From an uncultured Lachnospiraceae bacterium (GTDB lineage Bacteria > Bacillota > Clostridia > Lachnospirales > Lachnospiraceae), in the NCBI GenBank assembly GCA_902778165.1, contig CACYWQ010000001.1, forward strand, positions 310,001 through 374,000: DNA of 64,000 nt, written 5' to 3'. Under the pieces are notes generated by a model. That model searched no databases. It had not been told where the DNA came from and worked only from the letters and a program-made list of their open reading frames with translations. Positions within the stretch are counted from its first letter, which is position 1, and every line of letters begins with the position of its first letter. Of the stretch, positions 8,984-17,767 are shown piece after piece. A program made the translations under genes and the position numbers.

Positions 8984-10126
8984 ATGAATATACTTATTAT
9001 TTCTCATGAATACCCACCCATAGGAGGTGGCGGAGCCAATGCGTGTATGCATCTAGCAAACGAATATAGCAAAATGGGGCATAAAGTAACTATTTTGACT
9101 GTATGGTATAAGGGATTAAGAAATATTGAGTTAGATGATAATATATGTATTTATCGGTTGCACTCCAGGCGTAAGAGAGTTGAACATTGTACCTTCATAG
9201 AGATGGCCGATTTTATTTTTAAGGCCTTACCTGTTGCAAACAAATTGGTAATAGAGAATTGTTTTGATATATGTCAAGTTTTTTTTGGTATTCCAAGTGG
9301 TATAGTTGGATACTATCTTAGAAAACGGCATAAACTGCCATACATAATACGCTTTGGAGGCGGGGATATACCTGGATTTCAAGATAGGTTTACTGTAGTA
9401 TATAGAATTATAGCGCCATGCATTAGGATTATATGGAGAAATGCAGAAGTTCTTGTGGCAAATAGCAAGGGTTTAAAGCAAATGGCGAATGCTTTCTATT
9501 CTAAGAAAGAAATTTACGTTATTCCGAATGGAGCAGATATTCCTAGTGCAAACAATAACGAAATAGAAAGAGATGGCAGTTTTAAAATTCTGTTTGTGTC
9601 TCGATTGATTGAAAGGAAAGGAGTTCAAGATTTTCTTCCGCAACTGCGTCAGTTGAGTAATAGATGCGCGAAAATAGGAAAAAAAGTAGTATTTACAATA
9701 GTGGGTGATGGTCCCTATAGGAATAAGCTTGAAAGAATTGTGACAGAAGAATCAATAACTGATCTTGTAGAGTTCTGTGGACAAAAGAGTAAGCAAGAAT
9801 TGCCACAATATTATTTAAATGCAGATATCTTTGTTTTTCCTTCTAAAAGGGAGGGTATGCCGAATGTAGTATTAGAGGCAATGTCATATGGCCTTCCTGT
9901 TATTATGACTCATTGTGAGGGAAGCGATGAGCTTATTGATAGAAACGGATTTGTCTTAGATGTAGAGGATTTTGCAAATGCAATATATGAGGTTATAAAT
10001 GATAAGAATTTGTTGGAAATTATGGGATTAAGAAGCAAACAGATTATTCTAGAGCGCTTTTTATGGGAAGATGTTGCGAATAAGTATGTCGAATTAATAA
10101 ATCGTTGTTGGATGGAAAAGAAATGA
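8984..10126 (+). CDS. Family 4 (GT-B) glycosyltransferase
   Basis: The N-terminus is ISHEYPPIGGGGANACMHLA, with the glycine-rich loop of GT4 enzymes, and the C-terminal half has ILFVSRLIERKGV, IVGDGPYRNKLE, VFPSKREGMPNVVLEAMSYGLP and the E-x7-E donor motif. These are cytoplasmic retaining transferases that use nucleotide-activated sugars. At 380 residues it is full length. It starts nine bases after the upstream glycosyltransferase and ends in an ATGA overlap with the APS kinase fusion gene, so translation of the two is probably coupled. The linkage it makes cannot be predicted. Confidence 0.9.
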   Translation: MNILIISHEYPPIGGGGANACMHLANEYSKMGHKVTILTVWYKGLRNIELDDNICIYRLHSRRKRVEHCTFIEMADFIFKALPVANKLVIENCFDICQVFFGIPSGIVGYYLRKRHKLPYIIRFGGGDIPGFQDRFTVVYRIIAPCIRIIWRNAEVLVANSKGLKQMANAFYSKKEIYVIPNGADIPSANNNEIERDGSFKILFVSRLIERKGVQDFLPQLRQLSNRCAKIGKKVVFTIVGDGPYRNKLERIVTEESITDLVEFCGQKSKQELPQYYLNADIFVFPSKREGMPNVVLEAMSYGLPVIMTHCEGSDELIDRNGFVLDVEDFANAIYEVINDKNLLEIMGLRSKQIILERFLWEDVANKYVELINRCWMEKK

Positions 10127-11292
10127 ATCAAAAAGACTCAAGAGGAATATTATTCTGGATTACTGGTTTATCCGGTGCAGGAAAGACCACAATAGGTAAT
10201 GAATTGTATTATAGACTTAAAAGGGAACATTCCAATTTAGTGTTATTAGATGGGGATGTTTTAAAACGTATAGTTGGCGGGCAAGTAGGTTATTCAGACT
10301 CTGAACGACATGAGCGTGCTTGGATGTATGCTAGATTATGCAAAGGGCTGACTGATCAAGGGTTAATAGTAATATGTTGTACGATAGCAATGTTTGACGA
10401 TGTTAGACAATGGAATAGAGAAAACAATAAGGCATATGTAGAGGTATTTCTTGATGTTCCAATGGAAGTCCTTATAATGAGAGATCAAAAGGGAATGTAT
10501 AGTGGAATTAAGGAAGGTGTGATATCGAATGTTGCGGGTGTGGATCTGAATGTTGAATATCCTAAGAATCCTGATATAACCATAGTTAATGATGGATCAA
10601 TTGGTATAAAGAAATGTGTTGATTTGATTTTGTCGCATAAAATTGTTTATTCTAAAGATTTTATGAGAGACACTGACTACTGGAATTCGTATTATAATAA
10701 ATCAAATGATGAAATACTCAAGCCCTCAAAGTTTGCGTTAGACATTATAGATGGATTAAAGAAAGGTTGCAGTATTCTCGAATTAGGATGTGGGAATGGG
10801 CGTGACAGTGTTTTTTTTGCAAATAATGGTTTGCTAGTAACAGCGATAGATGCCGCTGATGGGATAATAACTAAATTGCAGGGACAACATAATGACAATC
10901 AGAATATTCGATTTTTGTGTGATGATTTTGTGTGTTCATCTGCTCTATTCGTTGGTCAATATGATTATTGTTATAGTAGGTTTTCGCTGCATGCGATAAA
11001 TGAGCAACAACAAAGAGAACTTCTTAGCAATGTTTATTTGGCGCTTAAGAAGGGCGGAGTTTTTTATATTGAGGTGAGGAGCGTCAATGACCCTATCTTT
11101 GGATTAGGTGAGTGCGTGGGGAAAAATGCATATCGATATAATGGGCATTATAGGAGATTTCTAGAAATTGATGATTTGCTTAATGAATGCAGACAAGTTG
11201 GATTTAATGTACTATATGCGAAAGAATCGACAGGATTCGCTCCTATTGGAGATGATGATCCTCCGATAATTAGAGTTGTTGTGGAGAAATAG
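10123..11292 (+). CDS. Fusion: APS-kinase-like (CysC) domain plus class I SAM-dependent methyltransferase
   Basis: The ATG at 10123 overlaps the upstream stop as ATGA; a TTG at 10105 would add six residues. Residues 6-30 read ILFWITGLSGAGKTTIG, the P-loop of adenylylsulfate kinases, followed by LLDGDVLKRIVG and the RHERAW-type segment. From about residue 190 the protein is a methyltransferase, with ILELGCGNGRDS near 217-228 and AIDAADG after it. CysC-like kinases also occur outside sulfate assimilation; in Campylobacter jejuni, Cj1415 phosphorylates a CDP-phosphoramidate for capsule decoration. Here a kinase joined to a methyltransferase in a glycan operon suggests a phosphorylated and methylated substituent. 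The fusion is unusual and the substrate is unknown. Confidence 0.85.
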   Translation: MNQKDSRGILFWITGLSGAGKTTIGNELYYRLKREHSNLVLLDGDVLKRIVGGQVGYSDSERHERAWMYARLCKGLTDQGLIVICCTIAMFDDVRQWNRENNKAYVEVFLDVPMEVLIMRDQKGMYSGIKEGVISNVAGVDLNVEYPKNPDITIVNDGSIGIKKCVDLILSHKIVYSKDFMRDTDYWNSYYNKSNDEILKPSKFALDIIDGLKKGCSILELGCGNGRDSVFFANNGLLVTAIDAADGIITKLQGQHNDNQNIRFLCDDFVCSSALFVGQYDYCYSRFSLHAINEQQQRELLSNVYLALKKGGVFYIEVRSVNDPIFGLGECVGKNAYRYNGHYRRFLEIDDLLNECRQVGFNVLYAKESTGFAPIGDDDPPIIRVVVEK

Positions 11293-11313
11293 AAACTTAA
11301 GGAATAATACTAT

Positions 11314-12543
11314 ATGCACCTATTAAAAAGAATGGTTTCGCCGATTTACGAGGCGTATAGACATTTGGCAGACGTTAGAAAGTCTGCAAAATTATATAAT
11401 ATTGATGAACTCATCGAGTTGATAATGACGAAATCAACAAACAATAAAAAGAAGATTAGGTTTTCACATTATTCAGAATCAACGTGGAACACAATTAGGA
11501 GTGTGGTTGAGTCGTTCTTGGAGGAAGATAGTTGTGATGTATTAGTAGTATTAGCAAGAAATGATGAGAATATGAGGCGTCAAGTAATAGAATCTGGAGC
11601 CAGGTATATTTTGTTTGGTGATTATGATATAAAACTAGATAGTCCAGACGTGCTCTTGATTTCGCATACAAGAGATGATTTGTTTAAGAAAGAAGATAGA
11701 TTGTATGTGAACTATGTAGTGGTATTGTCGATTGCACTTATACATTATTTTGATAGTATTGAAGAGTTTATTAGTGTTGTTAAGGGTAGTTATGGGGATT
11801 TGAATCCTAATTACCATATTTATGATAAATTGATGTATACAGAGCTGAAGAAGAAAGGGGTTTATGGAGATAAATTAGTATGTATGGGAAATCCCAAATA
11901 TGATGGAATCTTTGAATCGATGAATAGTGAATATAGTAATCCGCTATGGATGAAAATGAGCGGAAAAAAAGTTATATTATATGCACCAGATCACGGGGTT
12001 CAATATGGTTATATTGCTGAGGACTTTTCTTTTGAAATATATGCGCGACAGATATTTGAATATTTTGTAATAAATAAAGAGGTGGGTCTTATTTTTCGAC
12101 CGCATAAGACTTTTATCGAAGAAATGTTGATACATAAGTATTGGACAAGGGAATCTATAGATAAATTTAGAAATATAATTAATTCGACAGAAAATATAAT
12201 ATGGGATGATAATGATACATATGATGGGGCTTATTCAATTTGTGATGCGATTATAACAGATTGCCATTGTGGTATTGTTTGTTCTGCGTTACCGACAAAT
12301 AAGCCAATAGGAGTATTATATAAGAACCATGATATCGCACCAATAAGTGAGAAATTAACATTATGTCAATATGAGATATACACTAACGAAGATTTATATG
12401 CGTTTTTAGATAATGTAAGGAATGGATTTGATCCAAAACTTAAATTACGAAAAGAAATAAATAAAGAGTGTGTATGCAATTTTGATGGGATGAATGGTAG
12501 AAGAATTAGAGACTATATACTTGAGAAAATAAACAATGATTAG
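11314..12543 (+). CDS. CDP-glycerol glycerophosphotransferase-like (TagB/TagF family) protein
   Basis: The 409-residue protein carries the TagF-type GT-B motifs in the C-terminal half: GNPKYDGIF, KVILYAPDHG, LIFRPHKTF, and ITDCHCGIVCSALPTNKPIGVLY, where the usual DYSS segment is DCHC. Family members transfer glycerol- or ribitol-phosphate from a CDP donor, and relatives in capsule loci transfer other polyol phosphates. No membrane segment is obvious; attachment by basic residues at the N-terminus is possible. The gene is AT-rich like the others in region 1. There is no TagD-like enzyme in the window to supply CDP-glycerol, so the donor is open. Confidence 0.75.
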   Translation: MHLLKRMVSPIYEAYRHLADVRKSAKLYNIDELIELIMTKSTNNKKKIRFSHYSESTWNTIRSVVESFLEEDSCDVLVVLARNDENMRRQVIESGARYILFGDYDIKLDSPDVLLISHTRDDLFKKEDRLYVNYVVVLSIALIHYFDSIEEFISVVKGSYGDLNPNYHIYDKLMYTELKKKGVYGDKLVCMGNPKYDGIFESMNSEYSNPLWMKMSGKKVILYAPDHGVQYGYIAEDFSFEIYARQIFEYFVINKEVGLIFRPHKTFIEEMLIHKYWTRESIDKFRNIINSTENIIWDDNDTYDGAYSICDAIITDCHCGIVCSALPTNKPIGVLYKNHDIAPISEKLTLCQYEIYTNEDLYAFLDNVRNGFDPKLKLRKEINKECVCNFDGMNGRRIRDYILEKINND

Positions 12544-12611
12544 TAATAATGTGTTGATAGATATTTGACAATATTAGAGTTGATATAAAAACTAGAATGA
12601 AGGATAAAGAA

Positions 12612-13610
12612 ATGCGGTATGCTTTGATAGGATGTGGAAGAATCTCATATAATCATATAGCGGCAGCAATGTCAAATGAACTAGACATAGTTGCTGTTTG
12701 TGACATTATAGAAGAAAACATGAATCATGTCGCAATAGCTACAGAATCTGGAAAGCATGCTATGATTGCATTAGATTGCTTGGATTATGGATGCAATTTG
12801 ATAATAGAGAAACCAATTGCATTGTCTCTTGAAGATGCAGACAAGATTATCAAAAAGGCTGAAGAAAAGGGGCTTAAAGTATGTGTAAATCATCAAAATA
12901 GGTTTAATAAATCAATACAAAAGATTAGGGATGCGATTAATAAAAATAGGTTTGGGAGACTGTTTTATGGAACAGCTCATGTTAGATGGTATAGAGATCA
13001 TGAGTATTACGATAGAGCCTCATGGAGAGGAACATGGGCACAGGATGGAGGAGCACTTATGAATCAGTGTATTCATAATATAGATCTTCTTAGGTGGATG
13101 ATGGGTGATGATATAGATGAAGTTGTGGGTATGACAGATAGACTTCGTCACGATTATATTGAAGCTGAAGATATGGGTATTGCTTTAGTAAGATTTAAAA
13201 ACGGGGCTTATGGAATAATAGAAGGCACAACGGATGTATATCCTCGAAATCTTGAGGAAACATTATATATATTTGGAGAGAGAGGAACTGTTAAAGTGGG
13301 GGGTGTGTCAGTAAATAGGATTGAAGAATGGATTTTTTCAGATATGCTTGATGATCCCGAAGATGTAAAGATGGAATTTCACGAGAATCCACCCAATGTT
13401 TATGGGTATGGGCATACACCGCTTTATAGAGATGTAATAGAGGCAATTAGAGATAACAGAGCCCCTTATATAGATGCAAGGGCAGGAAAAAGGGCTTTGG
13501 AATTGGTGTTAGCTATATATATGTCTGCTGCGTCGGGAAAGGTTGTGAAGCTACCACTGAAGAATTGTTCAACTAATGAGTTTGTTGGATTGTTTGATTC
13601 ACTCAAGTAG
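12612..13610 (+). CDS. Gfo/Idh/MocA oxidoreductase, WlbA-like, with an apparent internal deletion
   Basis: The start at 12612 is chosen because AAGGA ends seven bases upstream; an in-frame ATG at 12597 lacks a ribosome binding site. The protein has the NAD-binding GCGRIS loop, EKPIALSLEDAD, HQNRF and WRGTWAQDGGALMNQCIHNIDLL, the pattern of the oxidoreductases that make a 3-keto-uronic sugar nucleotide in the Wlb/Wbp pathway. However, VCDI is followed after only eight residues by VAIATESGKH, and the EKP lysine falls at residue 67 instead of about 95. Roughly 28 residues of the Rossmann fold seem to be missing in frame. The next gene is a wlbB-like pseudogene, so this copy may be decaying. Confidence 0.8.
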   Translation: MRYALIGCGRISYNHIAAAMSNELDIVAVCDIIEENMNHVAIATESGKHAMIALDCLDYGCNLIIEKPIALSLEDADKIIKKAEEKGLKVCVNHQNRFNKSIQKIRDAINKNRFGRLFYGTAHVRWYRDHEYYDRASWRGTWAQDGGALMNQCIHNIDLLRWMMGDDIDEVVGMTDRLRHDYIEAEDMGIALVRFKNGAYGIIEGTTDVYPRNLEETLYIFGERGTVKVGGVSVNRIEEWIFSDMLDDPEDVKMEFHENPPNVYGYGHTPLYRDVIEAIRDNRAPYIDARAGKRALELVLAIYMSAASGKVVKLPLKNCSTNEFVGLFDSLK

Positions 13611-13642
13611 CATTGTTAAAGATAATGTTCAATTTTTTTATG

Positions 13643-13875
13643 AACTAAGATATGGTGTATTTGTCATAACAATTTAAGTGCTGTGATTGGAGATAATTGC
13701 TTGTTTGGTCAGAGTGTAAACATATTGAGCAGTGTAAATCAATTTGAAGTTGTGAAATCACAGATTATTTTTGGGGATAAAGATAGAGGATGATTTGGAC
13801 TTTTATTCTGGACTTTACTTTTATCATGTTGAGAGGTTGTGCCGAGACTAGGTGCAACCATTGTTTTTCGATGTA
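13643..13875 (+). pseudogene. Remnant of a WlbB/WbpD-like hexapeptide acetyltransferase
   Basis: The stretch resembles the intact gene at 19963-20478 along most of its length. AACTAAGATATGGTG matches its start region, then AVIGDNCLFGQSVNI matches its AVIGSNCSLGQNVNI, then bases near 13788-13830 match the IEDDVFLGPSMVFTND region, and VVPRLGATIV matches VVRRGASVGANATIV. Stops and frame changes break it, and the middle coil repeats are missing. It lies directly after the WlbA-like gene, the expected operon order, and at the point where AT-rich region 1 meets the richer region 2. The rest of this gap (13611-13972) shows no further gene. Confidence 0.8.
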
Positions 13876-13972
13876 AAGAAAGATGCCTATAATACTGCCA
13901 TAGAAGCATTATCAAGATAGATAGAAGTGGTGAAGAATTATATAGAAAAACGGTGGGTAATTAAGAAGAAAT

Positions 13973-14980
13973 ATGAGAACATATATAATTGCGGAAGCAG
14001 GAGTTAATCATAACGGTGACATAGAAATTGCCAAGAAGCTTATTGATGTCGCATATAAAGCAGGTGCTGATGCTATAAAATTTCAGACATTTAAAGCAGA
14101 AGAGGCATCGGGCGAGTATGCCGATAAAGCGGATTATCAGAAGACATCTGCGGCAGATGAATCGCAGTTGGATATGATCAGACGCTTGGAACTTCCGTTT
14201 TCCTGCTTCTATGAGTTAAGCGAGTATGCCAAGACTAAATGTATAGATTTCATCTCCACACCTGACGGAACAGAAAGTCTGAAATGCCTTATGGATATCG
14301 GTATTCCATTCATTAAGATTGGATCAACCGAGGTGACTAATCTTCCGTTTCTTATAGAACTGGGCAATACAGGTAAGTCGCTTGTTCTCTCAACAGGAAT
14401 GAGTACACTTGGAGAAGTGGAGACCGCTGTTAAGACAATCTATTCTACAGGAAATAAAAATCTTTCTCTGATGCATTGTACAACTTCTTATCCAACGGAC
14501 ATTCATGATGTAAATCTACGGGCAATGGTAACCTTAAGAGATGCATTTAAAGTAGATGTAGGTCTCTCTGATCATACGGTTTCGCGTGAAGCAGCTATTG
14601 CTGCGGTAGCGTTTGGAGCAAAATATATTGAGAAACATATTACATTGGATCACGGCATGGAAGGTCCGGATCACAAAGCATCTATGGAACCAACAGAATT
14701 TGTTGAATATGTTAAGGCTATCAGAAATACAGAATTATTACTGGGAGATGGAATTAAGCGTCCGACTGAGGCTGAGCTTAGGATAATGAAGGATGTTAGG
14801 AGAAGTATCCTGGCTAAAGATGACATTGCATCAGGCACGGTTATTACTAAGGACATGTTATGTTATAAAAGACCCGGAACAGGCATTAAGCCGGAATATG
14901 CAGATTTTGTAATAGGCCTAAGAGTTAACAGAGATATTAGGAAAGAAGAAGTTATTAAATGGGAAGACTTTCAGGAATAG
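13973..14980 (+). CDS. neuB: NeuB N-acetylneuraminate/legionaminate synthase, full length with SAF domain
   Basis: The 335-residue protein has the NeuB barrel (IIAEAGVNHNGD, AIKFQTFKAEE, FIKIGSTE, LSTGMSTLGEVE, HCTTSYPT, GLSDHT, EKHITLDHGMEGPDHKAS) and a complete C-terminal SAF domain (VRRSILAKDDIASGTVI, KRPGTGI). It condenses phosphoenolpyruvate with N-acetylmannosamine or a related 6-carbon sugar. NeuC (35904) and NeuA (57081) elsewhere in the window can supply substrate and activate product. The start follows AAGAAGAA with ATG. The gene opens a new operon after the pseudogene, with base composition closer to the right part of the window. Confidence 0.92.
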   Translation: MRTYIIAEAGVNHNGDIEIAKKLIDVAYKAGADAIKFQTFKAEEASGEYADKADYQKTSAADESQLDMIRRLELPFSCFYELSEYAKTKCIDFISTPDGTESLKCLMDIGIPFIKIGSTEVTNLPFLIELGNTGKSLVLSTGMSTLGEVETAVKTIYSTGNKNLSLMHCTTSYPTDIHDVNLRAMVTLRDAFKVDVGLSDHTVSREAAIAAVAFGAKYIEKHITLDHGMEGPDHKASMEPTEFVEYVKAIRNTELLLGDGIKRPTEAELRIMKDVRRSILAKDDIASGTVITKDMLCYKRPGTGIKPEYADFVIGLRVNRDIRKEEVIKWEDFQE

Positions 14981-16002
14981 AGATATACGATATAAATAGC
15001 GTAGAATGGAACGGTATTCTAAGTGCGTTTCATGCAGATATGCAGGATATTTACTATACTGCAGAATATCATGCTTTGTATGAGAGGATTTTTGATTCAA
15101 AGGCAGAGTTATTTGTATATAGAGAAGAAGATATGGTGGGTGTGTACCCGTATCTTAAGACAGAGATAAAAAGGGATTATTTGGAAATCCCTTTTTATGA
15201 TATAGAGACCGTTTACGGATACGGCGGACCTTTGGTGTCTTGTGCTGATTCAGGGTTTGCAGATAGATTTGAACAGGCCTTTGTTGATTATTGTAAAGAA
15301 AGCAATATAGTTGCAGAATTTGTGAGATTTCATCCGGTGCTCAGAAATGAAGGTACCTTTAAGGAAATCAATGTTTTGCATAATAGGATGACGATTTCTG
15401 TTGATTTAAGTGTAAGTGAGGATGATATATGGAATCATCAATTATCATCCGGTAATCGTAACGTAATCAGAAAGTGTATCAAAAACGGCTTATATGTTGA
15501 GAGAACTAATGATTATAGGCCATTTTATGAAATATACAAAGAGACAATGCAAAGAGTCGGAGCGAAGTCCTTCTATTATTTTGATGAGGACATGGTAAAG
15601 GCTATGGCAGAAGATAAGAATTATACTTTCTTGGTATGTAAGAAGGATGAAGAGATACTTGCTTCTGCAATTTTTATGGGCTATGGATCATATTATCATT
15701 ATCATTTATCAGGCAGTCACAGGGATGCAATGAAATACAATCCCAATAATTTATTGCTTTGGGAAGCAATAAAACACGGTAAGCAACAGGGACATAAGAT
15801 TATGCATCTTGGTGGGGGGTTATCGGACTCTATGGAAGATAATTTGTACAAATTTAAGGCACATTTCTCTAAGACATGTAATGATTTCTACATCGGTAAG
15901 AGAATACATAATAACGATGTATATGAGAAATTAATCGATGAATGGAAGCAGAAAACAGGCAAAAAGCCTGTGAAACTTCTACAATATAAGGAGATGGAAT
16001 AA
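14959..16002 (+). CDS. FemAB/GNAT-like (Acetyltransf_6) acyltransferase
   Basis: The protein has 347 residues with two GNAT-like halves. Recognisable pieces are GYGGPLVS in the first half, SGNRNVIRKCIKNG in the middle, and YHYHLSGSHRDAMKYNPNNLLLWEAI with HLGGGLSDS near the end, as in the FemAB-related acyltransferase family found in polysaccharide loci. It may transfer an acyl or aminoacyl group to an amino sugar. The ATG lies within the last 22 bases of neuB, so the two are translationally coupled, and this links its job to the nonulosonate or its glycan. The acyl donor is unknown. A smaller relative is at 56292. Confidence 0.75.
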   Translation: MGRLSGIEIYDINSVEWNGILSAFHADMQDIYYTAEYHALYERIFDSKAELFVYREEDMVGVYPYLKTEIKRDYLEIPFYDIETVYGYGGPLVSCADSGFADRFEQAFVDYCKESNIVAEFVRFHPVLRNEGTFKEINVLHNRMTISVDLSVSEDDIWNHQLSSGNRNVIRKCIKNGLYVERTNDYRPFYEIYKETMQRVGAKSFYYFDEDMVKAMAEDKNYTFLVCKKDEEILASAIFMGYGSYYHYHLSGSHRDAMKYNPNNLLLWEAIKHGKQQGHKIMHLGGGLSDSMEDNLYKFKAHFSKTCNDFYIGKRIHNNDVYEKLIDEWKQKTGKKPVKLLQYKEME

Positions 16003-16004
16003 TC

Positions 16005-16943
16005 ATGTCTAAGACACCACATGGAATAATGTTCCATCATTTTCATGATGAAGATAAGCATATCAAAGGTCAGGGTTCTATATCTGCAGAGGAATTTTCC
16101 GAAATGTTAGATTTCATCTCTGAGAATTTAAATATTCTTGGGGCAGAGGAGTTTCTGTATAAGTCTGAGAATGATAAACTTGAACCGGCAGATACATGCA
16201 TAACATTTGACGACGGATTGTTATGTCAGTACGATATTGCCAATCCTGTACTAAAGAAACGTAATCTTACAGCATTCTGGTTTGTATATACTTCTCCTAT
16301 GGAAGGAGTGCTAGAGAACCTCGAGATATACAGACACTTCAGATTCTCAATGTTTGCTGATGTAGAGGACTTCTATGCTTCATTTTTTAATTTAATCAGG
16401 AATTCAGAGAAGAATGTTTATACAGCGCTTAATTCTTACAATCCGGATGAGCACTATATAGAGTGTCCGTTTTACACGCCTAATGATAAGAGATTCAGAT
16501 ACTTAAGGGATGATATCCTGGGACCTATTAGATATAATGAGATAATGGACCGGATGATTAGTGACAGCGGATATGATATTAGTGGGAATTCGAAATTGCT
16601 ATGGATGAATCAATGTCATATTAAGGGTCTGAGTGAACAGGGTAATATTGTTGGTTTGCATTCGCATACTCATCCGACAGTTATGGACAATTTGTCGTAT
16701 TCCGAGCAGAAGGCGGAATATGAGAAAAATAAGGCATGCATAGAAAATGCGACGGGATACCCTGTGATATCGGTCTCATATCCGTGTAATTCATACAATG
16801 ATGATACATTAAGATGTATGCAAGAATTTGGAATTAAGATTGGCTTTAGAGCAAATATGGGTGAGTTTGACTGCAAACAGCCTCGATATGAGTATCCCAG
16901 AGAAGATCATGCCAATATATTGGAAGAAATGAGGAACAGATAA
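16005..16943 (+). CDS. Polysaccharide deacetylase family protein (cytoplasmic)
   Basis: TITFDDG-like CITFDDGLLCQYD carries the metal/catalytic aspartates of the NodB fold and LHSHTHP the two metal-binding histidines. The C-terminal part has VISVSYPCNSYND. No signal peptide is present, so it probably acts inside the cell, for example on a sugar nucleotide or lipid-linked sugar. The start follows AAGGAGATGG with good spacing. It is flanked by a FemAB-like acyltransferase and a formyltransferase. Removing an N-acetyl group and replacing it with another acyl or formyl group would explain this order, but this is an inference. The family also includes enzymes of unknown substrate. Confidence 0.8.
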   Translation: MSKTPHGIMFHHFHDEDKHIKGQGSISAEEFSEMLDFISENLNILGAEEFLYKSENDKLEPADTCITFDDGLLCQYDIANPVLKKRNLTAFWFVYTSPMEGVLENLEIYRHFRFSMFADVEDFYASFFNLIRNSEKNVYTALNSYNPDEHYIECPFYTPNDKRFRYLRDDILGPIRYNEIMDRMISDSGYDISGNSKLLWMNQCHIKGLSEQGNIVGLHSHTHPTVMDNLSYSEQKAEYEKNKACIENATGYPVISVSYPCNSYNDDTLRCMQEFGIKIGFRANMGEFDCKQPRYEYPREDHANILEEMRNR

Positions 16944-17737
16944 TGAACATAACGGTATTCACAGGTAACCAGCCAAGACATATTTCATTGATTAATACAT
17001 TGTCGGGAATTGCGGATAAAGTGTATGCCATCCAGGAGTGCATAACGGTATTTCCCGGTGAGATAAAAGATTTCTATGATAATTCGGATGTCATGAGTGA
17101 GTACTTTAAGCATGTCAGGAGTTCGGAGAAGGAAGTGTTTGGAGAGATTAGTTTCCTATCCGGCAATGTATATCATATGGCAATTAAGGATGGGGATCTT
17201 AATAAGATTTCAAGAGAGGTTCTCTCAGAAGCACTTGATTCTGATTATTATATTGTGTTCGGCGCCAGTTATATTAAGGGGTGGCTTATTGATTTTCTTA
17301 TAGAACATAGGGCAGTAAATATCCATATGGGTGTAAGTCCGTACTATAGAGGTAATTCATGCAATTTCTGGGCATTATATGATAAACATCCGGAACTTGT
17401 CGGAGCAACGATACACTTGCTGGGCAAGGGGCTTGATTCCGGTGATATTCTTTATCATGCATTACCTGCACCTGAAGCAACAGACCCGTTTGTCCTTGGA
17501 ATGAAGGCTGTTAAAGTGGCACACGATTCTCTGTATGCAAGAATAGCAGATGGAAGCATAAAAGGTTACGATGCTATTAAGCAGGATAGAAGCTTGGAGA
17601 TACGTTATACCAAGAACTCTGACTTTGATGATAAGATTGCAAGAGAGTATCTTGATGAGATGCTTACCGGGGAACAGGTAAAGGAATTTATGGAGAAAAG
17701 GGATTTGAGCATGTTGGTAAATCCGTATATTGGATAA
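16943..17737 (+). CDS. Formyltransferase-family protein (methionyl-tRNA formyltransferase-like N-terminal domain)
   Basis: The 264-residue protein has the formyltransferase catalytic triad pattern: N126-I-H128 in VNIHMGVSPYYRG and an aspartate in GLDSGDILYH (D165). It lacks the C-terminal tRNA-binding domain of Fmt, so a sugar amine is the more likely acceptor, with 10-formyl-tetrahydrofolate as donor. N-formylated amino sugars and nonulosonates are known in other bacteria. The ATG shares one base with the stop of the deacetylase gene. Together they form a plausible de-N-acetylation then N-formylation pair. The acceptor is not proven. Confidence 0.82.
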   Translation: MNITVFTGNQPRHISLINTLSGIADKVYAIQECITVFPGEIKDFYDNSDVMSEYFKHVRSSEKEVFGEISFLSGNVYHMAIKDGDLNKISREVLSEALDSDYYIVFGASYIKGWLIDFLIEHRAVNIHMGVSPYYRGNSCNFWALYDKHPELVGATIHLLGKGLDSGDILYHALPAPEATDPFVLGMKAVKVAHDSLYARIADGSIKGYDAIKQDRSLEIRYTKNSDFDDKIAREYLDEMLTGEQVKEFMEKRDLSMLVNPYIG

Positions 17738-17767
17738 AGCATCTGGCTATCTTGGAGGAATAGGGCA

